Below the pieces are notes generated by a model. It made no database searches and had not been told where the DNA came from. It saw nothing but the letters and a program-made list of their open reading frames with translations. Positions 14,401 to 28,430 of a stretch of 64,000 nucleotides of DNA are shown piece by piece. The DNA lies in the NCBI GenBank assembly GCA_033026295.1, contig CM065189.1:3315851-3379850 (forward strand), in the 5' to 3' direction. The DNA comes from Channa striata. Lineage: Eukaryota; Chordata; Actinopteri; Anabantiformes; Channidae. The number at the start of each line of letters is the position of its first letter. The stretch's first letter is position 1. The translations under genes and the position numbers were made by a program.

Positions 14401-17400
14401 TTTACTGTCTTTTAAGGAAACATCCCACAAGCTTATTTTCAGTCTCTCCTGAGTGGATTTAGGCTAAATAAGAAGGCAGACACAGTTTTATTTGAGTTTT
14501 GTGCAGAAATTGTTCAATACAAGCTTGGCTTCAAAACAGCATTTTCTCGCTGAGAAAACGCGATTGCGAGCATAAAAGGATGCTTGAATTACATGCATTT
14601 ACTGTCTTTTAAGGAAACATCCCACAAGCTTATTTTCAGTCTCTCCTGAGTTGGTTTAGGCTAAATAAGAAGGCAGACACAGTTTTATTTGAGTTTTGTG
14701 CAGAAATTGTTCAATACAAGCTTGGCTTCAAGACAGCATTTTCTCGCTGAGAAAAGGCGATTGCAAGCATAAAAGGATGCTTGAATTACATGCATTTACT
14801 GTCTTTTAAGGAAACATCCCACAAGTTTATTTTCAGTCTCTCCTGAGTGGATTTACGCTAAATAAGAAGGCAGACACAGTTTTATTTGACTTTGGTGCAG
14901 AAATTGTTCAATACAAGCTTTGCTTCAAAACAGCATTTTCTCGCTGAGAAAAGGCGATTGCGAGCATAAAAGGATGCTTGAATTACATGCATTTACTGTC
15001 TTTTAAGGAAACATCCCACAAGCTTGCTTTTAATTTCTGCTGACTGGATTTAGGCTAAATAAGAAGGCAGACACAGTTTTATTTGAGTTTTGTGCAGAAA
15101 TTGTTCAATACAAGCTTGGCTTCAAAACAGCATTTTCTCGCTGAGAAAAGGCGATTGCGAGCATAAAAGGATGCTTGAATTACATGCATTTACTGTCTTT
15201 TAAGGAAACATCCCACAAGTTTATTTTCAGTCTCTCCTGAGTGGATTTACGCTAAATAAGAAGGAAGACACAGTTTTATTTGACTTTGGTGCAGAAATTG
15301 TTCAATACAAGATTTTATTCAAAACAGCATTTCTCGCTGAGAAAAGGCGATTGCGAGCATAAAAGGATGCTTGAATTACATGCATTTACTGTCTTTTAAG
15401 GAAACATCCCACAACCATATTTATATGTTCTGCTGACTGGATTTAGGCTAAATAAGAAGGTAGACACAGTTTTATTTGAGTTTGGTGCAGAAATTGTTCA
15501 ATACAAGCTTGGCTTCAAAACAGCATTTTCTCGCTGAGAAAAGGCGATTGCGAGCATAAAAGGATGCTTGAATTACATGCATTTACTGTCTTTTAAGGAA
15601 ACATCCCACAAGCTGGTTTTTATGTTCTGCTGACTGGATTTAGGCTAAATAAGAAGGCAGACACAGTTTTATTTGACTTTGGTGCAGAAATTGTTCAATA
15701 CAAGATTTTATTCAAAACAGCATTTCTCGCTGAGAAAAGGCGATTGCGAGCATAAAAGGATTCTTCAATTATTATGCATTTACTGTCTTTTAAGGAAACA
15801 TCCCACAAGCTTGTTTTTATGTTCTGCTGGCTGGATTTAGGCTAAATAAGAAGGCAGACACAGTTTTATTTGAGTTTTGTGCAGCAATTGTTCAATACAA
15901 GCTCGGCTTCAAAACAGCATTTTCTCGCTGAGATAAGGCGATTGCGAGCATAAAAGGATGCTTGAATTACATGCATTTACTGTCTTTTAAGGAAACATCC
16001 CACAAGCTTATTTTCAGTCTCTCCTGAGTTGGTTTAGGCTAAATAAGAAGGCAGACACAGTTTTATTTGAGTTTTGTGCAGAAATTGTTCAATACAAGCT
16101 TGGCTTCAAAACAGCATTTTCTCGCTGAGAAAAGGCGATTGCGAGCATAAAAGGATGCTTGAATTACATGCATTTACTGTCTTTTAAGGAAACATCCCAC
16201 AAGCTTATTTTCAGTCTCTCCTGAGTTGGTTTAGGCTAAATAAGAAGGCAGACACAGTTTTATTTGAGTTTTGTGCAGAAATTGTTCAATACAAGCTTGG
16301 CTTCAAAACAGCATTTTCTCGCTGAGAAAAGGCGATTGCGAGCATAAAAGGATGCTTGAATTACATGCATTTACTGTCTTTTAAGGAAACATCCCACAAG
16401 TTTATTTTCAGTCTCTCCTGAGTGGATTTACGCTAAATAAGAAGGCAGACACAGTTTTATTTGACTTTGGTGCAGAAAATGTTCAATACAAGCTTGATTC
16501 AAAACAGCATTTCTCGCTGAGAAAAGGCGATTGCGAGCATAAAAGGATGCTTCAATTACATGCATTTACTGTCTTTTAAGGAAACATCCACAAGCTTGTT
16601 TTTCTGTTTTGCTGACTGGATTTAGGCTAAATAAGAAGGCAGACACAGTTTTATTTGAGTTTGATGCAGAAATTGTTCAATACAAGCTTGGCTTCAAAAC
16701 TGAATTTTCTCGATGAGAAAAGGCGATGGCGAGCATAGAAGGATGCTTGAATTACATGCATTTACTATCTTTTAAGGAAACATCCCACAAGCTTGTTTTT
16801 ATGTTCTGCTGACTGGATTTAGGCTAAATAAGAAGGCAGACACAGTTTTATTTGACTTTGGTGCAGAAATTGTTCAATACAAGCTTGGCTTCAAAACAGC
16901 ATTTTCTCGCTGAGAAAAGGCGATTGCGAGCATAAAAGGATGCTTGAATTACATGCATTTACTGTCTTTTAAGGAAACATCCCACAAGTTTATTTTCGGT
17001 TTCTCCTGAGTGGATTTACGCTAAATAAGAAGGCAGACACAGTTTTATTTGACTTTGGTGCAGAAATTGTTCAATACAAGCTTTTCTTCAAAACAGCATT
17101 TCTCGCTGAGAAAAGGCGATTGCGAGCATAAAAGGATTCTTCAATTACATGCATTTACTATCTTTTAAGGAAACATCCCACAACGATATTTATATGTTCT
17201 GCTGACTGGATTTAGGCTAAATAAGAAGGCAGACACAGTTTTATTTGACTTTGGTGCAGAAATTGTTCAATACAAGCTTGGTTTCAAAACAGCATTTTCT
17301 CGCTGAGAAAAGGCGATTGCGAGCATAAAAGGATGCTTGCATTTACTGTCTTTTAAGGAAACATCCCACAAGTATATTTTCAGTCTCTCCTGAGTGGATT

Positions 17401-20400
17401 TAGGCTAAATAAGAAGGCAGACACAGTTTTATTTGAGTTTGGTGCAGAAATTGTTCAATACAAGCTCGGCTTCAAAACAGCATTTTCTCGCTGAGAAAAG
17501 GCGATTGCGAGCATAAAAGGATGCTTGAATTACATGCATTTACTGTCTTTTAAGGAAACATCCCACAAGCTTATTTTCAGTGTCTCCAGGGTGGATTTAG
17601 GCTAAATAAGAAGGCAGACATAGTTTTATTTGACTTTGGTCCAGAAATTGTTCAATACAAGTTTGGCTTCAAAACAGCATTTTCTCGCTGAGAAAAGGCG
17701 ATTATGAGCATAAAAGGATGCTTGAATTACATGCATTTACTGTCTTTTCAGGAAATATCCCACAAGCTTGTTTTTATGTTCTGCTGACTGGATTTAGGCT
17801 AAATAAGAAGGCAGACACAGTTTTATTTGACTTTGGTGCAGAACATGTTCAATACAAGCTTGGCTTCAAAACAGCATTTTCTCGCTGAGAAAAGGCGATT
17901 GAGCATAAAAGGATGCTTGCATTTACTGTCTTTTAAGGAAACATCCCACAAGCTTATTTTCAGTCTCTCCTGAGTGGATTTAGGCTACATAAGAAGGCAG
18001 ACACAGTTTTATTTGAGTTTGGTGCAGAAATTGTTCAATACAAGCTCGGCTTCAAAACAGCATTTTCTCGCTGACTAAAGGCGATTGCGAGCATAAAAGG
18101 ATGCTTGAATTACATGCATTTACTGTCTTTTAAGGAAACATCCACAAGTTTATTTTCAGTCTCTCCTGAGTGGATTTACGCTAAATAAGAAGGCAGACAC
18201 AGTTTTATTTGACTTTGGTGCAGAAATTGTTCAATACAAGCTTTTATTCAAAACAGCATTTCTCGCTGAGAAAAGGCGATTGCGAGCATAAAAGGATGCT
18301 TGAATTACATGCATTTACTGTCTTTTAAGGAAACATCCCACAAGCTGTTTTTATGTTCTGCTGACTGGATTTAGGCTAAATAAGAAGGCAGACACAGTTT
18401 TATTTGACTTTGGTGCAGAAATTGTTCAATACAAGCTTGGCTTCAAAACAGCATTTTCTCGCTGAGAAAAGGCGATTGCGAGCATAAAAGGATGCTTGCA
18501 TTTACTGTCTTTTAAGGAAACATCCCACAAGCTTATTTTCAGTCTCTCGTGAGTGGATTTAGGCTAAATAAGAAGGCAGACACAGTTTTATTTGACTTTG
18601 GTGCAGAAATTGTTCAATACAAGCTCGGCTTCAAAACAGCATTTTCTCGCTGAGTAAAGGCGATTGCGAGCATAAAAGGATGCTTGAATTACATGCATTT
18701 ACTGTCTTTTAAGGAAACATCCACAACGATATTTATATGTTCTGCTGAGTGGATTTAGGCTAAATAAGAAGGCAGACACAGTTTTATTTGACTTTGGTGC
18801 AGAAATTGTTCAATACAAGCTTTTCTTCAAAACAGCATTTCTCGCTGAGAAAAGGCGATTGCGAGCATAAAAGGATTCTTCAATTACATGCATTTACTGT
18901 CTTTTAAGGAAACATCCCACAAGCTTGTTTTTATGTTCTGCTGACTGGATTTAGGCTAAATAAGAAGGCAGACACAGTTTTATTTGACTTTGGTGCAGAA
19001 ATTGTTCAATACAAGCTTGGCTTCAGAACAGCATTTTCTCGCTGAGAAAAGGCGATTGCGAGCATAAAAGGATGCTTGAATTACATGTATTTACTGTCTT
19101 TTAAGGAAACATCCCACAAGCTTGTTTTTATGTTCTGCTGACTGGATTTAGGCTAAATAAGAAGGCAGACAAAGTTTTATTTGACTTTGGTGCAGAAATT
19201 GTTCAATACAAGCTTGGCTTCAAAACAGCATTTTCGCGCTGAGAAAAGGCGATTGCGAGCATAAAAGGATGGTTGAATTACATGCATTTACTGTCTTTTA
19301 AGGAAACATCCCACAAGTTTATTTACAGTCTCTCCTGAGTGGATTTACGCTAAATAAGAAGGCAGACACAGTTTTATTTGACTTTGGTGCAGAAATTGTT
19401 CAATACAAGCTTTTATTCAAAACAGCATTTCTCGCTGAGAAAAGGCGATTGCGAGCATAAAAGGATTTTTCAATTACATGCATTTACTGTCTTTTAAGGA
19501 AACATCCCACAACCATATTTATATTTTCTGCTGACTGGATTTAGGCTAAATAAGAAGGTAGACACAGTTTTATTTGAGTTTGGTGCAGAAATTGTTCAAT
19601 ACAAGCTTGGCTTCAAGACAGCATTTTCTCGCTGAGAAAAGGCGATTGCGAGCATAAAAGGATGCTTGAATTACATGTATTTACTGTCTTTTAAGGAAAC
19701 ATTCCACAAGCTTGTTTTTATGTTCTGCTGACTGGATTTAGGCTAAATAAGAAGGCAGACAAAGTTTTATTTGACATTGGTGCAGAAATTGTTCAATACA
19801 AGCTTGGCTTCAAAACAGCATTTTCGCGCTGAGAAAAGGCGATTGCGAGCATAAAAGGATGGTTGAATTACATGCATTTACTGTCTTTTAAGGAAACATC
19901 CCACAAGTTTCTTTACAGTCTCTCCTGAGTGGATTTACGCTAAATAAGAAGGCAGACACAGTTTTATTTGACTTTGGTGCAGAAATTGTTCAATACAAGC
20001 TTTTATTCAAAACAGCATTTCTCGCTGAGAAAAGGCGATTGCGAGCATAAAAGGATTTTTCAATTACATGCATTTACTGTCTTTTAAGGAAACATCCCAC
20101 AACCATATTTATATTTTCTGCTGACTGGATTTAGGCTAAATAAGAAGGTAGACACAGTTTTATTTGAGTTTGGTGCAGAAATTGTTCAATACAAGCTTGG
20201 CTTCAAAACAGCATTTTCTCGCTGAGAAAAGGCGATTATGAGCATAAAAGGATGCTTGAATTACATGCATTTACTGTCTTTTAAGGAAACATCCCACAAG
20301 CTGGTTTTTATGTTCTGCTGACTGGATTTACGCTAAATAAGAAGGCAGACACAGTTTTATTTGACTTTGGTGCAGAAATTGTTCAATACAAGCTTGGCTT

Positions 20401-23400
20401 CAAAACAGCATTTTCTCGCTGAGAAAAGGCGATTGCGAGCATAAAAGGATGCTTGAATTACATGCATTTACTGTCTTTTAAGGAAACATCCCACAACCAT
20501 ATTTATATGTTCTGCTGACTGGATTTAGGCTAAATAAGAAGGTAGACACAGTTTTATTTGAGTTTGGTGCAGAAATTGTTCAATACAAGCTTGGCTTCAA
20601 AACAGCATTTTCTCGCTGAGAAAAGGCGATTGCGAGCATAAAAGGATGCTTGCATTTACTGTCTTTTAAGGAAACATCCCACAAGTTTATTTTCAGTCTC
20701 TCCTGAGTGGATTTAGGCTAAATAAGAAGGCAGACCCAGTTTTATTTGACTTTGGTGCAGAAATTGTTCAATACAAGCTTTTCTTCAAAACAGCATTTCT
20801 CGCTGAGAAAAGGCGATTGCGAGCATAAAAGGATGCTTGAATTACATGCATTTACTGTCTTTTAAGGAAACATCCCACAAGCTTGTTTTTATGTTCTGCT
20901 GACTGGATTTGGGCTAAATAAGAAGGCAGACACAGTTTTATTTGACTTTGGTGCAGAAATTGTTCAATACAAGCTTGGCTTCAAAACAACATTTTCTCGC
21001 TGAGAAAAGGCGATTGCGAGCATAAAAGGATGGTTGAATTACATGCATTTTCTGTCTTTTAAGGAAACATCCCACAAGCTTATTTTCAGTCTCTCCTGAG
21101 TGGATTTAGGCTAAATAAGAAGGCAGACACAGTTTTATTTGACTTTGGTGCAGAAATTGTTCAATACAAGTTTGGCTTCAAAACAGCATTTTCTCGCTGA
21201 GAAAAGGCGATTGCGAGCATAAAAGGATGCTTGAATTACATGCATTTACTGTCTTTTAAGGAAATATCCCACAAGCTTGTTTTTATGTTCTGCTGACTGG
21301 ATTTAGGCTAAATAAGAAGGCAGACACAGTTTTATTTGACTTTGGTGCAGAACATGTTCAATACAAGCTTGGCTTCAAAACAGCATTTTCTCGCTGAGAA
21401 AAGGCGATTGCGAGCATAAAAGGATGCTTGCATTTACTGTCTTTAAGGAAACATCCCACAAGCTTATTTTCAGTCTCTCCTGAGTGGATTTAGGCTAAAT
21501 AAGAAGGCAGACACAGTTTTATTTGAGTTTGGTGCAGAAATTGTTCAATACAAGCTCGGCTTCAAAACAGCATTTTCTCGCTGACTAAAGGCGATTGCGA
21601 GCATAAAAGGATGCTTGAATTACATGCATTTACTGTCTTTTAAGGAAACATCCCACAAGTTTATTTTCAGTCTCTCCTGAGTGGATTTACGCTAAATAAG
21701 AAGGCAGACACAGTTTTATTTGACTTTGGTGCAGAAATTGTTCAATACAAGCTTTTCTTCAAAACAGCATTTCTCGCTGAGAAAAGGCGATTGCGAGCAT
21801 AAAAGGATGGTTGAATTACATGCATTTTCTGTCTTTTAAGGAAACATCCCACAAGCTTATTTTCAGTCTCTCCTGAGTGGATTTAGGCTAAATAAGAAGG
21901 CAGACACAGTTTTATTTGACTTTGGTGCAGAAATTGTTCAATACAAGTTTGGCTTCAAAACAGCATTTTCTCGCTGAGAAAATGCGATTGCGAGCATAAA
22001 AGGATGCTTGCATTTACTGTCTTTTAAGGAAACATCCCACAAGCTTGTTTTTATGTTCTGCTGACTGGATTTAGGCTAAATAAGAAGGCAGACACAGTTT
22101 TATTTGACTTTGGTGCAGAACATGTTCAATACAAGCTTGGCTTCAAAACAGCATTTTCTCGCTGAGAAAAGGCGATTGCGAGCATAAAAGGATGCTTGCA
22201 TTTACTGTCTTTTAAGGAAACATCCCACAAGCTTATTTTCAGTCTCTCCTGAGTGGATTTAGGCTAAATAAGAAGGCAGACACAGTTTTATTTGAGTTTG
22301 GTGCAGAAATTGTTCAATACAAGCTCGGCTTCAAAACAGCATTTTCTCGCTGACTAAAGGCGATTGCGAGCATAAAAGGATGCTTGAATTACATGCATTT
22401 ACTGTCTTTTAAGGAAACATCCCACAACCATATTTATATGTTCTGCTGACTGGATTTAGGCTAAATAAGAAGGTAGACACAGTTTTATTTGAGTTTGGTG
22501 CAGAAATTGTTCAATACAAGCTTGGCTTCAAAACAGCATTTTCTCGCTGAGAAAAGGCGATTATGAGCATAAAAGGATGCTTGCATTTACTGTCTGTTTT
22601 AAGGAAACATCCCACAAGTTTATTTTCAGTCTCTCCTGAGTGGATTTAGGCTAAATAAGAAGGCAGACCCAGTTTTATTTGACTTTGGTGCAGAAATTGT
22701 TCAATACAAGCTTTTCTTCAAAACAGCATTTCTCGCTGAGAAAAGGCGATTGCGAGCATAAAAGGATGCTTGAATTACATGCATTTACTGTCTTTTAAGG
22801 AAACATCCCACAAGCTTGTTTTTATGTTCTGCTGACTGGATTTGGGCTAAATAAGAAGGCAGACACAGTTTTATTTGACTTTGGTGCAGAAATTGTTCAA
22901 TACAAGCTTGGCTTCAAAACAACATTTTCTCGCTGAGAAAAGGCGATTTGCGAGCATAAAAGGATGGTTGAATTACATGCATTTTCTGTCTTTTAAGGAA
23001 ACATCCCACAAGCTTATTTTCAGTCTCTCCTGAGTGGATTTAGGCTAAATAAGAAGGCAGACACAGTTTTATTTGACTTTGGTGCAGAAATTGTTCAATA
23101 CAAGTTTGGCTTCAAAACAGCATTTTCTCGCTGAGAAAAGGCGATTATGAGCATAAAAGGATGCTTGAATTACATGCATTTACTGTCTTTTAAGGAAATA
23201 TCCCACAAGCTTGTTTTTATGTTCTGCTGACTGGATTTAGGCTAAATAAGAAGGCAGACACAGTTTTATTTGACTTTGGTGCAGAACATGTTCAATACAA
23301 GCTTGGCTTCAAAACAGCATTTTCTCGCTGAGAAAAGGCGATTGCGAGCATAAAAGGATGCTTGCATTTACTGTCTTTTAAGGAAACATCCCACAAGCTT

Positions 23401-26400
23401 ATTTTCAGTCTCTCCTGAGTGGATTTAGGCTAAATAAGAAGGCAGACACAGTTTTATTTGAGTTTGGTGCAGAAATTGTTCAATACAAGCTCGGCTTCAA
23501 AACAGCATTTTCTCGCTGACTAAAGGCGATTGCGAGCATAAAAGGATGCTTGAATTACATGCATTTACTGTCTTTTAAGGAAACATCCCACAAGTTTATT
23601 TTCAGTCTCTCCTGAGTGGATTTACGCTAAATAAGAAGGCAGACACAGTTTTATTTGACTTTGGTGCAGAAATTGTTCAATACAAGCTTTTCTTCAAAAC
23701 AGCATTTCTCGCTGAGAAAAGGCGATTGCGAGCATAAAAGGATGGTTGAATTACATGCATTTTCTGTCTTTTAAGGAAACATCCCACAAGCTTATTTTCA
23801 GTCTCTCCTGAGTGGATTTAGGCTAAATAAGAAGGCAGACACAGTTTTATTTGACTTTGGTGCAGAAATTGTTCAATACAAGTTTGGCTTCAAAACAGCA
23901 TTTTCTCGCTGAGAAAATGCGATTGCGAGCATAAAAGGATGCTTGAATTACATGCATTTACTGTCTTTTAAGGAAATATCCCACAAGCTTGTTTTTATGT
24001 TCTGCTGACTGGATTTAGGCTAAATAAGAAGGCAGACACAGTTTTATTTGACTTTGGTGCAGAACATGTTCAATACAAGCTTGGCTTCAAAACAGCATTT
24101 TCTCGCTGAGAAAAGGCGATTGCGAGCATAAAAGGATGCTTGCATTTACTGTCTTTTAAGGAAACATCCCACAAGCTTATTTTCAGTCTCTCCTGAGTGG
24201 ATTTAGGCTAAATAAGAAGGCAGACACAGTTTTATTTGAGTTTGGTGCAGAAATTGTTCAATACAAGCTCGGCTTCAAAACAGCATTTTCTCGCTGACTA
24301 AAGGCGATTGCGAGCATAAAAGGATGCTTGAATTACATGCATTTACTGTCTTTTAAGGAAACATCCCACAAGTTTATTTTCAGTCTCTCCTGAGTGGATT
24401 TACGCTAAATAAGAAGGCAGACACAGTTTTATTTGACTTTGGTGCAGAAATTGTTCAATACAAGCTTTTCTTCAAAACAGCATTTCTCGCTGAGAAAAGG
24501 CGATTGCGAGCATAAAAGGATGCTTGCATTTACTGTCTTTAAGGAAACATCCCACAAGCTTATTTTCAGTCTCTCCTGAGTGGATTTAGGCTAAATAAGA
24601 AGGCAGACACAGTTTTATTTGAGTTTGGTGCAGAAATTGTTCAATACAAGCTTGGCTTCAAAACAGCATTTCTCGCTGAGAAAAGGCGATTGCGAGCATA
24701 AAAGGATGCTTGAATTACATGCATTTACTGTCTTTTAAGGAAACATCCCACAAGCTTATTTTCAGTCTCTCCTGAGTGGATTTAGGCTAAATAAGAAGGC
24801 AGACACAGTTTTATTTGAGTTTTGTGCAGAAATTGTTCAATACAAGCTTGGCTTCAAAACAGCATTTTCTCGCTGAGAAAAGGCGATTATGAGCATAAAA
24901 GGATGCTTGAATTACATGCATTTACTGTCTTTTAAGGAAACATCCCACAAGCTTATTTTCAGTCTCTCCTGAGTTGGTTTAGGCTAAATAAGAAGGCAGA
25001 CACAGTTTTATTTGAGTTTTGTGCAGAAATTGTTCAATACAAGCTTGGCTTCAAGACAGCATTTTCTCGCTGAGAAAAGGCGATTGCGAGCATAAAAGGA
25101 TGCTTGAATTACATGCATTTACTGTCTTTTAAGGAAACATCCCACAAGTTAATTTTCAGTCTCTCCTGAGTGGATTTACGCTAAATAAGAAGGCAGACAC
25201 AGTTTTATTTGACTTTGGTGCAGAAATTGTTCAATACAAGCTTTGCTTCAAAACAGCATTTTCTCGCTGAGAAAAGGCGATTGCGAGCATAAAAGGATGC
25301 TTGAATTACATGCATTTACTGTCTTTTAAGGAAACATCCCACAAGCTTGCTTTTAATTTCTGCTGACTGGATTTAGGCTAAATAAGAAGGCAGACACAGT
25401 TTTATTTGAGTTTTGTGCAGAAATTGTTCAATACAAGCTTGGCTTCAAAACAGCATTTTCTCGCTGAGAAAAGGCGATTATGAGCATAAAAGGATGCTTG
25501 AATTACATGCATTTACTGTCTTTTAAGGAAACATCCCACAAGTTTATTTTCAGTCTCTCCTGAGTGGATTTACGCTAAATAAGAAGGAAGACACAGTTTT
25601 ATTTGACTTTGGTGCAGAAATTGTTCAATACAAGATTTTATTCAAAACAGCATTTCTCGCTGAGAAAAGGCGATTGCGAGCATAAAAGTATTCTTCAATT
25701 ACATGCATTTACTGTCTTTTAAGGAAACATCCCACAACCATATTTATATGTTCTGCTGACTGGATTTAGGCTAAATAAGAAGGTAGACACAGTTTTATTT
25801 GAGTTTGGTGCAGAAATTGTTCAATACAAGCTTGGCTTCAAAACAGCATTTTCTCGCTGAGAAAAGGCGATTTGAGCATAAAAGGATGCTTGAATTACAT
25901 GCATTTACTGTCTTTTAAGGAAACATCCCACAAGCTGGTTTTTATGTTCTGCTGACTGGATTTAGGCTAAATAAGAAGGCAGACACAGTTTTATTTGACT
26001 TTGGTGCAGAAATTGTTCAATACAAGCTTGGCTTCAAAACAGCATTTTCTCGCTGAGAAAAGGCGATTGCGAGCATAAAAGGATGCTTGAATTACATGCA
26101 TTTACTGTCTTTTAAGGAAACATCCCACAAGCTTATTTTCAGTCTCTCCTGAGTCGGTTTAGGCTAAATAAGAAGGCAGACACAGTTTTATTTGAGTTTT
26201 GTGCAGAAATTGTTCAATACAAGCTCGGCTTCAAAACAGCATTTTCTCGCTGAGAAAAGGCGATTGCGAGCATAAAAGGATGCTTGAATTACATGCATTT
26301 ACTGTCTTTTAAGGAAACATCCCACAAGTTTATTTTCAGTTTCTCCTGAGTGGATTTACGCTAAATAAGAAGGCAGACACAGTTTTATTTGACTTTGGTG

Positions 26401-28430
26401 CAGAAATTGTTCAATACAAGCTTGGCTTCAAAACAGCATTTTCTGGCTGAGAAAAAGCGATTGCGAGCATAAAAGGATGCTTGAATTACATGCATTTACT
26501 GTCTTTTAAGGAAACATCCCACAAGCTTATTTTCAGTCTCTCCTGGGTGGATTTAGGCTAAATAAGAAGGTAGACACAGTTTTATTTGACTTTGGTCCAG
26601 AAATTTTTCAGTACAAGCTTGGCTTCAAAACAGCATTTTCTCGCTGAGAAAAGGCGATTGCGAGCATAAAAGGATGCTTGAATTACATGCATTTACTGTC
26701 TTTTAAGGAAACATCCCACAAGCTTGTTTTTATGTTCTGCTGACTGGATTTAGGCTAAATAAGAAGGCAGACACAGTTTTATTTGACTTTGGTGCAGAAA
26801 TTGTTCAATACAAGCTTGGCTTCAAAACAGCATTTTCTCGCTGAGAAAAGGCCATTGCGAGCATAAAAGGATGCTTGCATTTACTGTCTTTTAAGGAAAC
26901 ATCCACAAGCTTGTTTTTATGTTCTGCTGACTGGATTTAGGCTAAATAAGAAGGCAGACACAGTTTTATTTGACTTTGGTGCAGAAATTGTTCAATACAA
27001 GCTTGGCTTCAAAACAGCATTTTCTCGCTGAGAAAAGGCCATTGCGAGCATAAAAGGATGCTTGCATTTACTGTCTTTTAAGGAAACATCCCACAAGCTT
27101 GTTTTTATGTTCTGCTGACTGGATTTAGGCTAAATAAGAATGCAGACACAGTTTTATTTGACTTTGGTGCAGAAATTGTTCAATACAAGCTTGGCTTCAA
27201 AACAGCATTTTCTCGCTGAGAAAAGGCGATTGCGAGCATAAAAGGATGCTTGAATTACATGCATTTACTGTCTTTAAGGAAACATCCCACAAGCTTGTTT
27301 TTATGTTCTGCTGACTGGATTTAGGCTAAATAAGAAGGCAGACACAGTTTTATTTGAGTTTGGTGCAGAAATTGTTCAATACAAGCTTGGCTTCAAAACA
27401 GCATTTTCTCGCTGAGAAAAGGCGATTGCGAGCATAAAAGGATGCTTGAATTACATGCATTTACTGTCTTTTAAGGAAACATCCCACAAGCTTGTTTTTA
27501 TGTTCTGCTGACTGGATTTAGGCTAAATAAGAAGGCAGACACAGTTTTATTTGACTTTGGTGCAGAAATTGTTCAATACAAGCTTGGCTTCAAAACAGCA
27601 TTTTCTCGCTGAGAAAAGGCGATTGCGAGCATAAAAGGATGCTTGAATTACATGCATTTACTGTCTTTTAAGGAAACATCCCACAAGTTTATTTTCAGTC
27701 TCTCCTGAGTGGATTTAGGCTAAATAAGAAGGCAGACACAGTTTTATTTGACTTTGGTGCAGAAATTGTTCAATACAAGCTTGGCTTCAAGACAGCATTT
27801 TCTCGCTGAGAAAAGGCGATTGCGAGCATAAAAGGATGTTTGAATTACATGCATTTACCGTCTTTTAAGGAAACATCCCACAAGCTTATTTTCAGTCTCT
27901 CCTGAGTGGATTTAGGCTAAATAAGAAGGCAGACACAGTTTTATTTGAGTTTTGTGCAGAAATTGTTCAATAAAAGCTTGGCTTCAAAACAGCATTTTCT
28001 CGCTGAGAAAAGGCGATTGCGAGCATAAAAGGATGCTTGAATTACATGCATTTACTGTCTTTTAAGGAAACATCCCACAAGCTTGTTTTCAGTCTCTCCT
28101 GACTGGATTTAGGCTAAATAAGAAGGCAGACACAGTTTTATTTGACTTTGGTGCAGAAATTGTTCAATACAAGCTTTGCTTCAAAACAGCATTTTCTCGC
28201 TGAGAAAAGGCGATTGCGAGCATAAAAGGATGCTTGCATTTACTGTCTTTTAAGGAAACATCCCACAAGCTTATTTTCAGTCTCTCCTGAGTGGATTTAG
28301 GCTAAATAAGAAGGCAGACACAGTTTTATTTGAGTTTGGTGCAGAAATTGTTCAATACAAGCTCGGCTTCAAAACAGCATTTTCTCGCTGAGAAAAGGCG
28401 ATTGCGAGCATAAAAGGATGCTTGAATTAC
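8431..28430. repeat. Satellite domain D2: monomers in large, overlapping multi-kilobase duplications
   Basis: The same ~197-bp monomer continues without a gene. Long-range copies can be tracked by rare variants. AGATAAGG at 8717 and 15931, TTTTTCTGTTTTGCTG at about 9391 and 16604, and CCAGGGTGG at 10371 and 17587 all give an offset of 7,213-7,216 bp. TTTTCGCGCTGAG at 11431, 19231 and 19831 shows the same duplication after an extra three monomers, plus a 600-bp local copy. AGACCCAG at 12341, 20732 and 22665 and TAATTTCTGC at 15031 and 25354 show another block repeated at 8.39 and 10.32 kb. A CGCTGACTAAAGG variant recurs in pairs about 0.76-0.78 kb apart inside these blocks. The domain limits are approximate, since they rest on variant content rather than a sharp break. 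Confidence 0.9.
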
